NCBI RefSeq assembly: GCF_020857975.1
Contig: NZ_JACWUO010000014.1
Span: forward strand, 34,424 to 98,423
Direction of reading: 5' to 3'
DNA length: 64,000 bases
Source of the DNA: Stenotrophomonas rhizophila
Lineage (GTDB): Bacteria; Pseudomonadota; Gammaproteobacteria; Xanthomonadales; Xanthomonadaceae
A model generated the notes under the pieces. That model was not told the DNA's origin and did not search any database. It saw only the letters and a list, made by a program, of their open reading frames with translations. The position numbers were made by a program, and so were the translations under genes. The stretch's first letter is position 1. Each line of letters opens with the position of its first letter. Below, piece after piece: positions 1 to 9,500 of this stretch.

Positions 1-297
1 GACCCGCTGCCAGCCTTCCTGCCCGCCCAGGCGCGGCAGACCATCGCCCTGATCCAGCGCGGCGGCCCGTTCCCGCACCGCCAGGACGGCAGCGTGTTCG
101 GCAACCGCGAACAACGCCTGCCGCCGCGCCCGCGCGGCTATTACCACGAGTACACGGTGGACACCCCCGGGGCCGGCAACCGCGGCGCACGCCGCATCGT
201 TACCGGCGGCACCCCGCCGACCGGCTGGTTCTATACCGACGACCACTACGAGACCTTCCGCAGTTTCGATGTTCCACCGGCCGGGAGCTGGCAATGA
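1..297 (+). CDS. Guanyl-specific ribonuclease (barnase/RNase Sa-like), C-terminal part
   Basis: Only the last 98 residues lie in the window; the reading frame is open to base 1, so the gene starts upstream. Members of this microbial ribonuclease family are usually secreted and cut RNA after guanosine. The expected catalytic set is visible: Glu in YHEYTV, Arg in RRIVTG and His in DDHYETF. The stop codon overlaps the start of a barstar-like gene by four bases (ATGA), the usual toxin-inhibitor arrangement. Signal peptide and N-terminus cannot be judged. Family assignment is firm; whether the enzyme acts in competition or nutrition is unknown. Confidence 0.88.
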   Translation, partial: DPLPAFLPAQARQTIALIQRGGPFPHRQDGSVFGNREQRLPPRPRGYYHEYTVDTPGAGNRGARRIVTGGTPPTGWFYTDDHYETFRSFDVPPAGSWQ

Positions 298-728
298 ACC
301 ATGATGGATTCGAGATGGGCCTGCACGACATCAACAATGCCGGCGTGTATGCGATCGGCAACGACGATGTGGGGCCGCTGTCGGCGGCGATGCGCGACGC
401 CGGCCTGCGCGTGGTGCAGATCGACCTGGACGGCTGCCGGGACAAGCGCACGCTGCTGATGCGGATCGCCACGCGGCTGGATTTTCCGTCCGGCTTCGGC
501 GGCAACTGGGACGCGCTGACCGACAGCCTGCGCGACCTGGCCTGGCTGCCGGCCAACGGCTATGCGCTGTTCTTCACCGACGCCGACGCGCTGCGCGCCC
601 AGGCGGCCGCCGATTTCGACACCCTGCTGGACGTGCTCGACGAAGCCAGCGGCAGCTGGAGCGAAAACAGCGTGCCGTTCTGGGCGTTCGTGGCGCTGCA
701 GGATGCCGATGTGGCCGTGGACCGGTAG
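294..728 (+). CDS. Barstar family ribonuclease inhibitor
   Basis: A 144-residue protein with the barstar pattern: a beta strand and helix leading to VVQIDLDGCRDKRTLLMRIA, then FPSGFGGNWDALTDSLRDLAWLP, the conserved region that plugs the RNase active site. Barstar-type proteins bind the cognate RNase in the cytoplasm and protect the producer. The N-terminal extension of about 20 residues before the core is normal for this group. The ATG overlaps the RNase stop codon, so translation is probably coupled. Predicted partner is the RNase just upstream. Confidence 0.88.
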   Translation: MNHDGFEMGLHDINNAGVYAIGNDDVGPLSAAMRDAGLRVVQIDLDGCRDKRTLLMRIATRLDFPSGFGGNWDALTDSLRDLAWLPANGYALFFTDADALRAQAAADFDTLLDVLDEASGSWSENSVPFWAFVALQDADVAVDR

Positions 729-760
729 CCCCACGCCGGATCAGGCAAACCCCACACCAG

Positions 761-836
761 GTAGAGCCACGCCATGCGTGGCTGCTCTCCGGCGCGGCGT
801 CATGGCAGCTGCCAGCCACGCATGGCGTGGCTCTAC
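761..836. repeat. SMAG-type inverted repeat pair
   Basis: Two GTAG-headed palindromes face each other: GTAGAGCCACGCCATGCGTG at 761 and its inverted copy ending CTAC at 836. They match the SMAG family of repetitive extragenic palindromes of S. maltophilia. They sit in the 243-bp gap after the barstar gene and may fold in the transcript as a large stem-loop that stabilises or ends the message. Nothing coding is seen in the rest of the gap. Confidence 0.8.
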
Positions 837-944
837 CGGCGCAACATCCCCACACGCTCTGCAAGCCCCGTAACGCATCCATCAGGAGCCCCCTTGTTGT
901 TCAAGGGGGCGCGCCAACGGCGCGGGGATAAGGTGGAATGCGCG

Positions 945-989
945 GACAACGGCAGCCGCTGAGGCGCAGCCTCAGCGGCTGCCGTTGTC
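945..989 (-). terminator. 19-bp perfect hairpin covering a stop codon
   Basis: The arms 945-963 (GACAACGGCAGCCGCTGAG) and 971-989 are perfect complements with a 7-base loop. The arm at 971-989 contains the last codons and TGA (972-974) of the minus-strand transmembrane repetitive gene. No T-run follows on either strand, so intrinsic termination is not certain; it may be a Rho-linked or 3'-protecting hairpin. Confidence 0.55.
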
Positions 990-2675
990 TTCCTGCAGCT
1001 CTTTCTTGAACGGGATATCCGGCGGCGGCCGCGCCACGGCCGGCTGGTCCTGCATGTTCGGGTTGGTCAGGCCGCAGCCGCCGCCGAACTGCAGCATCGA
1101 CACCACGCAGGAAATCTTGCTGTTGGTTCCGGGAATGGGAATCTCCACGGCCTTGATGCCCTTGCGCACCCATTCGGCCAGCAGCGATTCGTTCGGCGCC
1201 CAGTACTTGTCCAGCGAGGTCGGCGTGTAGTTGTACGGCGGGCGCTTGAGCCAGGTGCCGGACTGGGCGATGCGCTCCTTGGTCCAGCCGTCCTTGTCGC
1301 CGCCGGGCGCGCCGCGTTCGCCGGCGCCCTTGCCGTCCTGGCTGGGCACGCGCGCGCTGCCGTCGGCATTGAACAGGCTGCCGCCGCGGTTGCCGGTGGC
1401 CGCGACCGCGCGGCCATTGAGGTCGGCATCCTGCCGATGGTTGGCCGCGCCCCAGTCGTCGCCGCGGGTCGGCGTGGCCCAGTTGCCCGGGTCGGCGGCG
1501 GGCCTGGCCGCAGGTGCAGGCGCAGGGCTGCGCGCGGCCGCCGGTGCAGTGGACGCGGCCGTGGCCGGGTTGGGCGTGCTGGCACTGGCACTGGCGGTCG
1601 CGGGCGCGGGGCTTGGCGGCGCCGGGCGCGGGGTGGCATTGGGCACGCTGCGCTCACGCACCGACAGCTCCCGCGTACGGCCGGGCACCACGATCTCCCG
1701 CTGCGGCACGGCGGCCACCGCCACCGTAGCCGCTGGTGCTGGCTGGATCTGGCGTTCGCGCACCTGCAGCTCGCGTTGCGGCAGGCGCGCCTCCACCTGC
1801 GGGCCGGGCACGGGCACGGTCGGGGCGGGTGCGTTGGGCACGCTGACCTCGCGCTCGCGCACGACCAGTTCCGGGCTGCGCAGCGCCGGGGTCAGCGGGC
1901 GCGGGGCCGGTGCGACCGCGGCCGGGGCCGGCGCCTGCACCAGCGGGATGCTGCGTTCGCGCACCGCGATGTCCTGCGGCTGGGGCGGCACCACGCGCAC
2001 TTCGGTGCGCGCCACGCTGGTGGGCGGCACCACGAAATCGGTTGTGGCCTGCGCCACCTCGGTGGCCTGCACCGGCTGTTCCACCGCCGGGGTGGCCTCG
2101 CTGGGCGGGGCCGGCTGCGGCTCGCTGGCGGTCGGTTCGGATGCCGGTTGTGGTGCCGATGCCGTCGGCGTGGGCGCAGGTGCCGCGCCGGTATCGGCAG
2201 CGGCGGCGGCGGCAGCAGGTTCGCCACCGCCCTGCTCCTGCGGGGTGCCGCGGCCGACCAGCGACACTTCGATGCGTTCGCCTTCGCCGCCCTGTTCCGG
2301 CTCGGCCGGCGGGCGCACCAGGGCCACCCACAACAGCAATACCGCAAACAGCACGTGCAGCAACAGGCTGATCCCGGCCGAGCTCCAGCGCATCCAGCGC
2401 TGGTCGCGTGGCGCCGGTTCCCAGCCCTGCCAGAGCAGGCGGCGCAGGGCTTGTACCGCCCCCAGCGACGGCAACCGGCCGGGCGGGCCAGGCAACGGGC
2501 GCCCGATCAGCACGGCGATCACCTCGCCGGCGCGGAACGGCCGCGGCAACGGGGTCAGCGCGCGCAGCCACAGGCCCCACCCATAGGGCAGGCCGGTGGT
2601 TTTCTCAAGGATGCGGTTGTCCGGCTGGCGTGCCAGCAGCCAATCGAGGATCTCGTCAGCCCGGCGCAATGGCAC
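972..2675 (-). CDS. Transmembrane repetitive protein
   Basis: 567 residues. An N-terminal cytoplasmic segment of about 95 residues (with TTGLPYGWGLWLRALTPLP) is followed by one membrane helix (about 100-118, LLLHVLFAVLLLWVALV). Next comes a long Ala/Pro-rich linker in which V/IRERxI/V motifs recur about every 35-45 residues (roughly residues 225-340), then a C-terminal domain with a TxLxKYW segment and two Cys. The layout suggests an inner-membrane anchored protein whose stalk spans the periplasm, as in TonB-like proteins, but no TonB C-terminal domain is evident. Similar xanthomonad proteins carry this name; function is unknown. The GTG start lies 9 bases after the nfuA stop in the same strand, so the two are co-transcribed. 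Confidence 0.75.
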   Translation of the reverse strand: MPLRRADEILDWLLARQPDNRILEKTTGLPYGWGLWLRALTPLPRPFRAGEVIAVLIGRPLPGPPGRLPSLGAVQALRRLLWQGWEPAPRDQRWMRWSSAGISLLLHVLFAVLLLWVALVRPPAEPEQGGEGERIEVSLVGRGTPQEQGGGEPAAAAAAADTGAAPAPTPTASAPQPASEPTASEPQPAPPSEATPAVEQPVQATEVAQATTDFVVPPTSVARTEVRVVPPQPQDIAVRERSIPLVQAPAPAAVAPAPRPLTPALRSPELVVREREVSVPNAPAPTVPVPGPQVEARLPQRELQVRERQIQPAPAATVAVAAVPQREIVVPGRTRELSVRERSVPNATPRPAPPSPAPATASASASTPNPATAASTAPAAARSPAPAPAARPAADPGNWATPTRGDDWGAANHRQDADLNGRAVAATGNRGGSLFNADGSARVPSQDGKGAGERGAPGGDKDGWTKERIAQSGTWLKRPPYNYTPTSLDKYWAPNESLLAEWVRKGIKAVEIPIPGTNSKISCVVSMLQFGGGCGLTNPNMQDQPAVARPPPDIPFKKELQEDNGSR

Positions 2676-2684
2676 GCAGCGCGA

Positions 2685-3284
2685 TCAGGCGGCCGTGCCG
2701 CGCGGGATGTACGGCGCGTTGCCACTGTCGTGGTCGGTCGCATCGCGCACGGCGGTGATGCCCGGCACGCGGCCCATCAAGGTCTTCTCGATGCCCTGCT
2801 TGAGCGTCACATCGGCCATGCCGCACCCCTGGCAACCGCCACCGAAGCGCAGCAGCACCACGCCGTCGGCGGAAACTTCCTGCACCGCCACCTTGCCACC
2901 ATGCGAGGCCAGCTGCGGATTCACTTCGTTCTCCACCACCCAGCGCACCCGTTCGATCAGCGAATCGGACTGGCCGGGGGCTTCGCCCTTGATCTTCGGT
3001 GCCTTGATGGTGAGCTGCTGGCTGCCGGTGGCGTTGCTGACGATGTCGATCTCGGCCCCGTCCAGCCAGCCCACGCTGGGCGCATCGACGAACAGGGTGA
3101 AGCCGTCGCAGTCCACCGCCCACTCATCGCCCAGCAACTGGCTCGGCTCGGCGAATTCCAGGCGGGCATCGGCGCGCGGGGTGCCGGGGTCGACCGCGCT
3201 CAGGCGCACGCCCATGCCGGGCACGGCCTCACGCTCGATCAGCTTGCGGAAATAGGTCTGGGCAGTGTCGGATATCTGGATCAT
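2685..3284 (-). CDS. nfuA: Fe-S biogenesis protein NfuA
   Basis: 199 residues, the usual NfuA length. Residues 1-95 form the degenerate A-type (HesB/IscA-like) domain lacking the three cysteines. Residues 105-195 form the Nfu domain with the cluster-binding CxxC at Cys151 and Cys154 in [15 protein letters not shown]. NfuA carries a [4Fe-4S] cluster to apo-targets, especially under iron limitation or oxidative stress. It is the first gene of a minus-strand pair with the transmembrane repetitive protein. A TAGAAT box six bases upstream of the ATG leaves almost no leader. Confidence 0.96.
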   Translation of the reverse strand: MIQISDTAQTYFRKLIEREAVPGMGVRLSAVDPGTPRADARLEFAEPSQLLGDEWAVDCDGFTLFVDAPSVGWLDGAEIDIVSNATGSQQLTIKAPKIKGEAPGQSDSLIERVRWVVENEVNPQLASHGGKVAVQEVSADGVVLLRFGGGCQGCGMADVTLKQGIEKTLMGRVPGITAVRDATDHDSGNAPYIPRGTAA

Positions 3285-3290
3285 CGGGCT

Positions 3291-3296
3291 ATTCTA
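3291..3296 (-). promoter_or_regulatory. Candidate -10 box of nfuA (near-leaderless)
   Basis: On the minus strand TAGAAT is followed by six bases and then the nfuA ATG. A start site 6-7 bases after the box would fall on the ATG itself, so the transcript may be leaderless. No convincing -35 (TGAGCG at 17-bp spacing) and no Shine-Dalgarno sequence fit in the gap. Confidence 0.4.
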
Positions 3297-3384
3297 GCGG
3301 CTTACATGTTATGCGCTCATTCGGCTTATACACCGGGCGGCGCATCGTTCAGGCATCCCGCAACACACTGGAGTGGAGGATTTC

Positions 3385-3726
3385 ATGGCCGACCCGATTC
3401 CGCTGGCACAGGCGCACTGCGTACCGCGCAGGGGCAGCGAGCACAAGCTGGACCAGGCCCGGGTGGCCGAACTGCTGGCGCAGGTCCCGGGCTGGGAACT
3501 GGCCGAGCAGGGCCAGGCGCTGACCCGCACCTTCCGCTTCAAGGACTACCATCGGACCATGGCGTTCGTGAACGCCCTGGCCTGGGTGGCCCACCGCGAG
3601 GACCACCACCCGGACCTGGGCGTGCATTACGACCGCGCCGTGGTGCGCTTTTCCACCCACGACGTGGGCGGGCTGAGCGAAAACGACTTCATCTGTGCAG
3701 CCAGGGCGTCGGCCCTGACGGAGTGA
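3385..3726 (+). CDS. phhB: Pterin-4a-carbinolamine dehydratase
   Basis: 113 residues from the ATG at 3385, which has GGAGGA upstream; an in-frame GTG at 3373 is less likely. The family dehydrates 4a-hydroxytetrahydrobiopterin, recycling the cofactor of phenylalanine hydroxylase. The signature [31 protein letters not shown] contains the catalytic His-His-Pro and the DH pair. No phhA lies next to it, so it may serve a distant hydroxylase or molybdopterin metabolism. It is followed within six bases by a lipoprotein gene, suggesting a small operon. Confidence 0.93.
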   Translation: MADPIPLAQAHCVPRRGSEHKLDQARVAELLAQVPGWELAEQGQALTRTFRFKDYHRTMAFVNALAWVAHREDHHPDLGVHYDRAVVRFSTHDVGGLSENDFICAARASALTE

Positions 3727-3731
3727 TTGCC

Positions 3732-4148
3732 ATGAAACTGCAGACCCTTGTGTTGTCCAGCATCGCCCTGACCGCCCTGGCCGGCTGCAACCAGCCGGCC
3801 GCGCCGCAAGCCCCGGTGGCCGCGCCGACCGAGGTGGCCGCGGTCAAGACCCCGCCACCGCAGTACCCGATCGAACTGGCCTGTCAGGGCATCGGCGGCA
3901 CCAGCACCTTCAAGGTGGTGATCGCCAGCGACGGCGCGCCGGCCCAGGTCAACCTGCTGACCGGCAGCGGCAACATCCAGCTCGACGAACTGGCCAGCAC
4001 GGCGGTGAAGGGCTGGCAGTTCAAGGCCGCCACCCGCGCCGGGCAGACGGTATCGACCACCATCCAGGTACCGGTCAGCTTCAATCCGCCGCAACCCAAG
4101 CCCGATGAGTGCTTTGCCGTGGAAGAGCGGTTGCGCCGGGGCGGTTGA
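3732..4148 (+). CDS. TonB-like energy transducer lipoprotein
   Basis: 138 residues with a lipoprotein signal peptide ending at LTALAGC (lipobox Cys at about 18). A short Pro/Ala/Val stretch is followed by a TonB C-terminal-like fold: PPPQYPIELACQGIGGTSTFKVVIASDGAPAQVNLL...ASTAVKGWQFKAA. Such proteins resemble the periplasmic end of TonB but lack a membrane helix and here are lipid-anchored, so they are unlikely to transduce energy alone. The start ATG follows the phhB stop by five bases. Function unknown; the fold call is by pattern only. Confidence 0.7.
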   Translation: MKLQTLVLSSIALTALAGCNQPAAPQAPVAAPTEVAAVKTPPPQYPIELACQGIGGTSTFKVVIASDGAPAQVNLLTGSGNIQLDELASTAVKGWQFKAATRAGQTVSTTIQVPVSFNPPQPKPDECFAVEERLRRGG

Positions 4149-4238
4149 TTGCTCCCTGATCGAGGTCAGCCTTCGCCACGCCTCCCGTCGCGCGCCTCTA
4201 CCGGGGCGCGCCGTACTTGAACAAGGATGCCGTGGCGC

Positions 4239-5048
4239 ATGCTGGAAATCTCTTCTGAAAACGTCTGGATCGCCCTGGGGGTAACCCTGGCCGCCGGCCT
4301 GGCCACCGGCCTGGGCAGCTTGATGGTGCTGTTCTCGCGCCGCCCCAACCCGCGCCTGCTGGCGTTCGGGCTGGCCTTTGCCGGTGGCGCGATGGTGTTC
4401 GTGTCGCTGACCGAGATCCTCAACAAGGCGATCGATTCGTTCACCCAGGCCTACGATGCGCGCCTGGGCTTTGCCTACGGCACCGCCGCGTTCCTGGCCG
4501 GGGTGCTGCTGATCGTGGTGATCGACCACCTCATTCCCAATCCGCACGAGAGCCTGGACAAGCAGGACCCGTTGTTCCGCGACAACAACAAGGCCTATAT
4601 CCGGCGGGTGGGCCTGCTGACCGCCATTGCGATCACCGCGCACAACTTCCCCGAGGGCCTGGCCACCTTCTTCGCCACCCTGGAAAGCCCGGCGGTGGGC
4701 ATGCCGCTGGCGTTCGCCATCGCCATCCACAACATCCCCGAAGGCATCGCCATCGCGGTGCCGGTGTACTTCGCCACGCAGAACAAGTGGTATGCCTTCG
4801 GCGCCAGCCTGTTGTCCGGGCTGGCCGAGCCGGTGGGCGCGGCGATCGGCTACTTCGCGTTGTCGGGCATGCTCAACCACGCCACCTTCGGCTGGGTGTT
4901 CGGGCTGATTTCCGGGGTGATGGTGTTCCTGGCCCTGGACGAGCTGCTGCCGGCGGCCAAACGCTACGCCAAGGGCCACGAAACCGTGTACGGCCTGGTG
5001 GCCGGCATGGGCAGCCTGGCGATCAGCCTGGTGTTGTTCAAGTGGTGA
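4239..5048 (+). CDS. zupT: ZIP family zinc transporter ZupT
   Basis: 269 residues from the ATG at 4239 (an in-frame ATG at 4227 has no usable ribosome site). Eight membrane helices are predictable. The two metal-binding signatures are present: HNFPEGLATF in helix 4 and HNIPEGIAIAVPVY in helix 5. ZupT imports zinc and other divalent metals across the inner membrane. No Zur box could be recognised upstream. It stands alone between a lipoprotein gene and a SMAG repeat pair. Confidence 0.94.
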   Translation: MLEISSENVWIALGVTLAAGLATGLGSLMVLFSRRPNPRLLAFGLAFAGGAMVFVSLTEILNKAIDSFTQAYDARLGFAYGTAAFLAGVLLIVVIDHLIPNPHESLDKQDPLFRDNNKAYIRRVGLLTAIAITAHNFPEGLATFFATLESPAVGMPLAFAIAIHNIPEGIAIAVPVYFATQNKWYAFGASLLSGLAEPVGAAIGYFALSGMLNHATFGWVFGLISGVMVFLALDELLPAAKRYAKGHETVYGLVAGMGSLAISLVLFKW

Positions 5049-5085
5049 GGCTGGGCCATAACCCGATAACAGCGGGCCCGGCCCG

Positions 5086-5158
5086 GTAGTGCCGGCCGCT
5101 GGCCGGCTCTGCACCGTGTCGATCGACATTCGGAGGAGCCGGCCAGCGGCCGGCACTC
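5086..5158. repeat. SMAG-type inverted repeat pair
   Basis: GTAGTGCCGGCCGCTGGCCG at 5086 and the inverted copy ending near 5157 enclose a 26-base spacer. The pair fills the gap between the convergent zupT and rluC genes and could form one long hairpin acting on both transcripts. Same family as the pairs at 761 and 10601 but with a different core. Confidence 0.8.
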
Positions 5159-5192
5159 CCCCCGTCCCGCGCGGCCGGATCGGCCGCCGGCA

Positions 5193-6170
5193 CTATTTCA
5201 ACCGGTTCAACACCTCCACCAGCTCATCGGCCAGCGGCGCGTTGATCAGGTATGGGGTCTTGCCCGCGTCCAGCGCGAACTCCAGCGAGGCGGCGTGCAG
5301 GAACAGGCGCTTGAGGCCGATCTGCTCGCGCAGCCGCTTGTTGACGTCCGCATCGCCGTACTTGTCGTCCCCGGCCACCGGATGGCCCAGGTGCTGGGCG
5401 TGCACGCGGATCTGGTGGGTGCGGCCGGTCTCGATGCGCACCTCGCAGTACGAATGCCCGCCCTTGCGCTCCAGTACGCTGAAGTGGCTGATCGACTCCT
5501 TGCCGATCGGGTTGACCTGCACGTGGCGCTCGCCGCCCTGGCGCAGGCCCACGTGCAGCGGCGCGTCCACGGTCATGGTGCCGTCGGGCATGCGCCCCAC
5601 CAGCAGGGTCAGGTAGCGCTTGCGGATGCCGGCGCCGTGGTCTTCACGCAGCAACGCCTGCAGTTCGCTCAGGGCCGAGCGCTTCTTGGCCACGATCAGC
5701 AGGCCGGAGGTGTCCCGGTCCAGCCGGTGCACCAGTTCCAGGGTCTTGCCCGGGCGCAGCGCGCGCAGGGTCTCGATCGCGCCGAAACTGATCCCGCTGC
5801 CGCCGTGGCTGGCCACGCCGGACGGCTTGTTCAGCGCCAGCAGCCGATCGTCCTCGAACACGATGGCATCTTCCAGACGCTTCATGAACGAAGGCGGCGG
5901 CCCGGCCTTGTCTCCTTCTTCAGTGAGACGAACCGGCGGGACGCGGACTTCGTCGCCGCCTTCGAGCTTGCGCTCGGCCTTGGCGCGGCCGCCGTTGACC
6001 CGGACCTGCCCGCTGCGCACCAGTTTGTAGATCAGGCTGCGCGGTGCACCCTTGAGCTGGCCGAGCAGGAAGTTGTCCAGGCGTTGCCCGGCGCGGTCGG
6101 CCGGGACAGTGATGATACGTACGCTGGTCATGGCTTCAGCGGCTTTGGGGGTGGGCTCGGTAACGGTCAT
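5193..6170 (-). CDS. rluC: 23S rRNA pseudouridine synthase RluC
   Basis: 325 residues. An S4 RNA-binding domain (about 27-85, RAGQRLDNFLL...RSGQVRVNG) precedes a RluA-type catalytic domain with the active Asp151 in HRLDRDTSG and the RIETGRTHQIRVH signature. RluC makes pseudouridines 955, 2504 and 2580 of 23S rRNA in E. coli. Being divergent from rne is the classical rluC-rne arrangement of gammaproteobacteria, which supports rluC rather than rluD. The ATG is close to an AAGG and an alternative ATG exists 14 codons in. Confidence 0.95.
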   Translation of the reverse strand: MTVTEPTPKAAEAMTSVRIITVPADRAGQRLDNFLLGQLKGAPRSLIYKLVRSGQVRVNGGRAKAERKLEGGDEVRVPPVRLTEEGDKAGPPPSFMKRLEDAIVFEDDRLLALNKPSGVASHGGSGISFGAIETLRALRPGKTLELVHRLDRDTSGLLIVAKKRSALSELQALLREDHGAGIRKRYLTLLVGRMPDGTMTVDAPLHVGLRQGGERHVQVNPIGKESISHFSVLERKGGHSYCEVRIETGRTHQIRVHAQHLGHPVAGDDKYGDADVNKRLREQIGLKRLFLHAASLEFALDAGKTPYLINAPLADELVEVLNRLK

Positions 6171-6183
6171 TGGCCTTTTATTC

Positions 6184-6192
6184 TGTTACACT
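6184..6192 (+). promoter_or_regulatory. Candidate extended -10 of rne
   Basis: TGTTACACT (TGn plus TACACT) lies just outside the rluC start. It would put the rne start site near 6199 and give a leader of about 380 nt, close to the length of the long autoregulatory rne leader known in enterobacteria. No clear -35 is visible, as expected for an extended -10. Confidence 0.45.
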
Positions 6193-6199
6193 CGGCGGG

Positions 6200-6578
6200 C
6201 GAGATAAGGGATTGATTTCGTTGGAAGTTGCTCTGGGCCAGAAGCCCGACTTCCCGCGATTCCGGCACAGTGCTGCAGCCACCGCCCCCGGGGCGGCCAT
6301 GTTAGCGGCTCACCGGCGGTCCCGGCCATCGCCGGATGCCTGACAAGCATTTGTGCTGAAAAACATGTCCCTGTGGCGCTCCAGCCTGGCTGACAGCTGC
6401 CTCCGGCCCCGTAACACCCAAACCAAAACACAAAGAAGCGCTCCCGCGGCCTGCCGTGGTGTTGTAGCGCTGGAAACCCAAGCCGCCCTCCCCGCGCCTG
6501 CGCGATGGGCGTCGAAGCGTGACCAGAAGCGAAACCCCATGGCGTTCCGCGCGGTAGCAGCGCGCGAGGAACGCAAGT
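6200..6578 (+). ncRNA. Long 5' leader of rne
   Basis: No gene is seen between the rluC start and the rne ATG (408 bp). In E. coli the rne leader folds into hairpins through which RNase E degrades its own mRNA. Here the leader is similar in length, but no sequence identity with that element is claimed. It is listed as a likely regulatory leader, by position and length only. Confidence 0.4.
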
Positions 6579-9500
6579 ATGAAGCGAATGCTGATCAACG
6601 CCACGCAGGCCGAAGAGCTGCGGGTAGCCATCGTGGATGGCCAGACGCTGTACGACATCGACATCGAACAGCCGTCCAAGGAACAGAAGAAGTCGAACAT
6701 CTACAAAGGCCGCATCACCCGCCTTGAACCGTCGCTGGAAGCGGCCTTCGTCGAGTACGGCGGCGAGCGCCATGGCTTCCTGCCGCTGAAGGAAATCTCC
6801 CGCGATTACTTCCAGGCCGGGGTCGACCACAACAAGGCCGGCATCCGCGAGCTGCTGCGCGAGGGCCAGGAAGTGGTGGTCCAGGTGGACAAGGAAGAGC
6901 GCGGCAACAAGGGCGCCGCCCTGACCACGTTCATCTCGCTGGCCGGCCGCTACATGGTGCTGATGCCGAACTCGCCGACCGCCGGCGGCGTCTCGCGCCG
7001 GATCGAGGGCGAAGACCGCGCCGCGCTGAAGGAAGCGCTGGACAAGCTGAACATCCCCGACGACATGGGCGTGATCATCCGCACCGCCGGCGTCGGCCGC
7101 GATGCCGAAGAACTGCAGTGGGACCTGGATTACCTGCTGCAGGTGTGGAAGTCGATCGCCGAAGCGGCGCTGACCAAGCCGGCCCCGTTCCTGATCTACC
7201 AGGAATCGCGCCTGATCGTGCGCGCCCTGCGCGACTACCTGCGCGCCGACGTCGGCGAGATCCTGGTGGACACCGAGGAGCTGTACGAGACCGCCCGCGA
7301 GTTCATGCAGCAGGTGATGCCGCAGACCCTGCGCAAGCTCAAGCATTACAAGGACGACATCCCGCTGTTCAACCGCTTCCAGATCGAATCGCAGATCGAA
7401 GGCGCGTATGAGCGCAACGTGCGCCTGCCGTCGGGCGGTTCGATCGTGGTCGACCAGACCGAAGCGCTGACCGCCGTGGACGTCAACTCCTCGCGCGCCA
7501 CCAAGGGCAGCGACATCGAGGACACCGCGTTCCAGACCAACCTGGAAGCGGCCGAAGAAGTGGCCCGCCAGCTGCGCCTGCGCGACCTGGGCGGCCTGGT
7601 GGTGATCGATTTCATCGACATGGCCTCCAACAAGCACCAGCGCGAAGTCGAAAACCGCCTGCAGAACGCGCTCAAGTACGACCGTGCGCGCGTGCAGCTG
7701 GGCCGCATCTCGCGCTTTGGCCTGATGGAAATGAGCCGCCAGCGCCTGCGCCCGAGCCTGGGCGAATCCAGCCAGATCATCTGCCCGCGTTGCGACGGCC
7801 ATGGCCGCATGCGCAGCGTGGAGTCGCTGTCGCTGGCCATCATCCGCGTGGCCGAAGAGCATGCGATGAAGGAAAACACCGGGCAGGTGCTGGTCCAGGC
7901 CCCGGTCGAGATCGCCAACTACCTGCTCAACGAAAAGCGCGGCGCGCTGCGTGAAATCGAACAGCGCCATGACGCGCCGATCGTGATCGTGGCCGACGAG
8001 CAGCTGCACACCCCGCACTACGAAGTCACGCGCCTGCGCGACAACGAACTGGGCGAAGACAGCGGCAAGCCGAGCTACCAGCGCGGCACCCCGCGCAAGC
8101 TGCCGGTGCACGCCCTGACCAAGGCCCAGCTGAACATCCCGGTGGCCCCGGCGGTGACCCAGGTCAAGCACAGCCAGCCGGCCCCGGTGCGCGAAGCGCC
8201 CGAACCGGAAGCCGCACCGGCGCCGGTCGCCCCCGCCCCGGTGGCCGCCCCGGCCGCCACCGGCGTGGTCGGTTGGCTCAAGCGCATCTTCGCTGGCGAA
8301 CCGGCCCCGGCCGCCGCCCCGCAGGCAGGCAACCGCCCGGCCCAGGACGGCAACCGCAACAACCGCAACAAGGACCGCAGCAAGGACCGTAACGGTCGCC
8401 GCGACGAGCGCGGTGAGCGCAACGGCAACGGCGGCGGCCAGCAGGCCCAGGGCCGTGGCAAGGACCAGCGCGGTGAACGTGGCGAACGTGGTGGCGAGCG
8501 CGGCGGCAAGAACGAGCGTCGCGACGAGCGCCGCCAGGACACCGCCGCCGCACCGGCCAACGGCAATGCCGCGCAGGTGCAGGCGCCCGGCCAGGCCAAG
8601 CCGCGCAACGAGCAGCAGCCGGCCAAGCCGCGCAATGAACAGCAGCAGCCCAAGCTGAAGCAGAAGCAGCCCCGGCCGCCGCAGGGCGAGGCCGACAAGG
8701 CCGTGGCCGGTGAACGCCCGGCCCGCCAGCCGCAGGCCGACGCCGCCAAGCCGGTGCAGGCCGCTGCAACGCCGGCCGATGCCGCCGTGCTGGCCGCTGC
8801 CGCACTGACCGTCAGCGACGCGCTGGATGGCACCGAGCGCCCGGCCGATACCGCCGCGCAGGCCGAGCAGGCCGGCGCAGCGACGCAGGCCGACGCGGGC
8901 GAAGCGCTGGATCACGGCGATGCACCGGCCAACGGCGACGATGCCAACGGCGAAGGCGCCTCGCGCCGTCGCCGCGGCCGTCGCGGTGGCCGTCGCCGTC
9001 GTCGTGGCAATGGCGAGCAGGCAGCGGGCAGCGATGGGTTCAATGGCGACGACAACGGTCTGGATGACGATGGCGACGACCAGGACGGCGATCTGGACGG
9101 TGGCAACACCGCCGCCTTCGAGCGCCCGGCCGTCGACAACGGCCAGCCGCAGCCGGAGTTCGAGTTCGATGACGAAGCCGGCAGTGCGCCGGCCGCCGCA
9201 CCGGTTCGGGCCCCGCGCCCGGCCCCGGCGGCTGCCGCCGTCGCCGCTGCCGCACCGGCAGCGGTGGTCAGCAGCCCGGTGGTGAATGCCGCCCCGGCCG
9301 AGCCGAGCCCGGCCCCGGTGGCCGAAGCCGCGGCCGAAAAGGCCCCGGCCTCCTACACCGACCGCGTCCCGTTCGTGGAAAGCCCGACCCCGGCCCCGGC
9401 CCGGGTGGAAGCCACCGCGCCGGCCGCTGCCGTCCAGGCCCCGCGCCCGGCTGCGGCCGCTGCCCCGGTGGTGGAACCGGCACCGGCTCCGGTCGCTCCG

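Noticed and set aside
1437..4148. A 900-codon frame running through nfuA and phhB into the TonB-like lipoprotein
   Set aside because: Only the last 138 codons, which start with their own ATG and lipoprotein signal, are real; the rest is antisense to the transmembrane repetitive protein and nfuA and out of frame with phhB.
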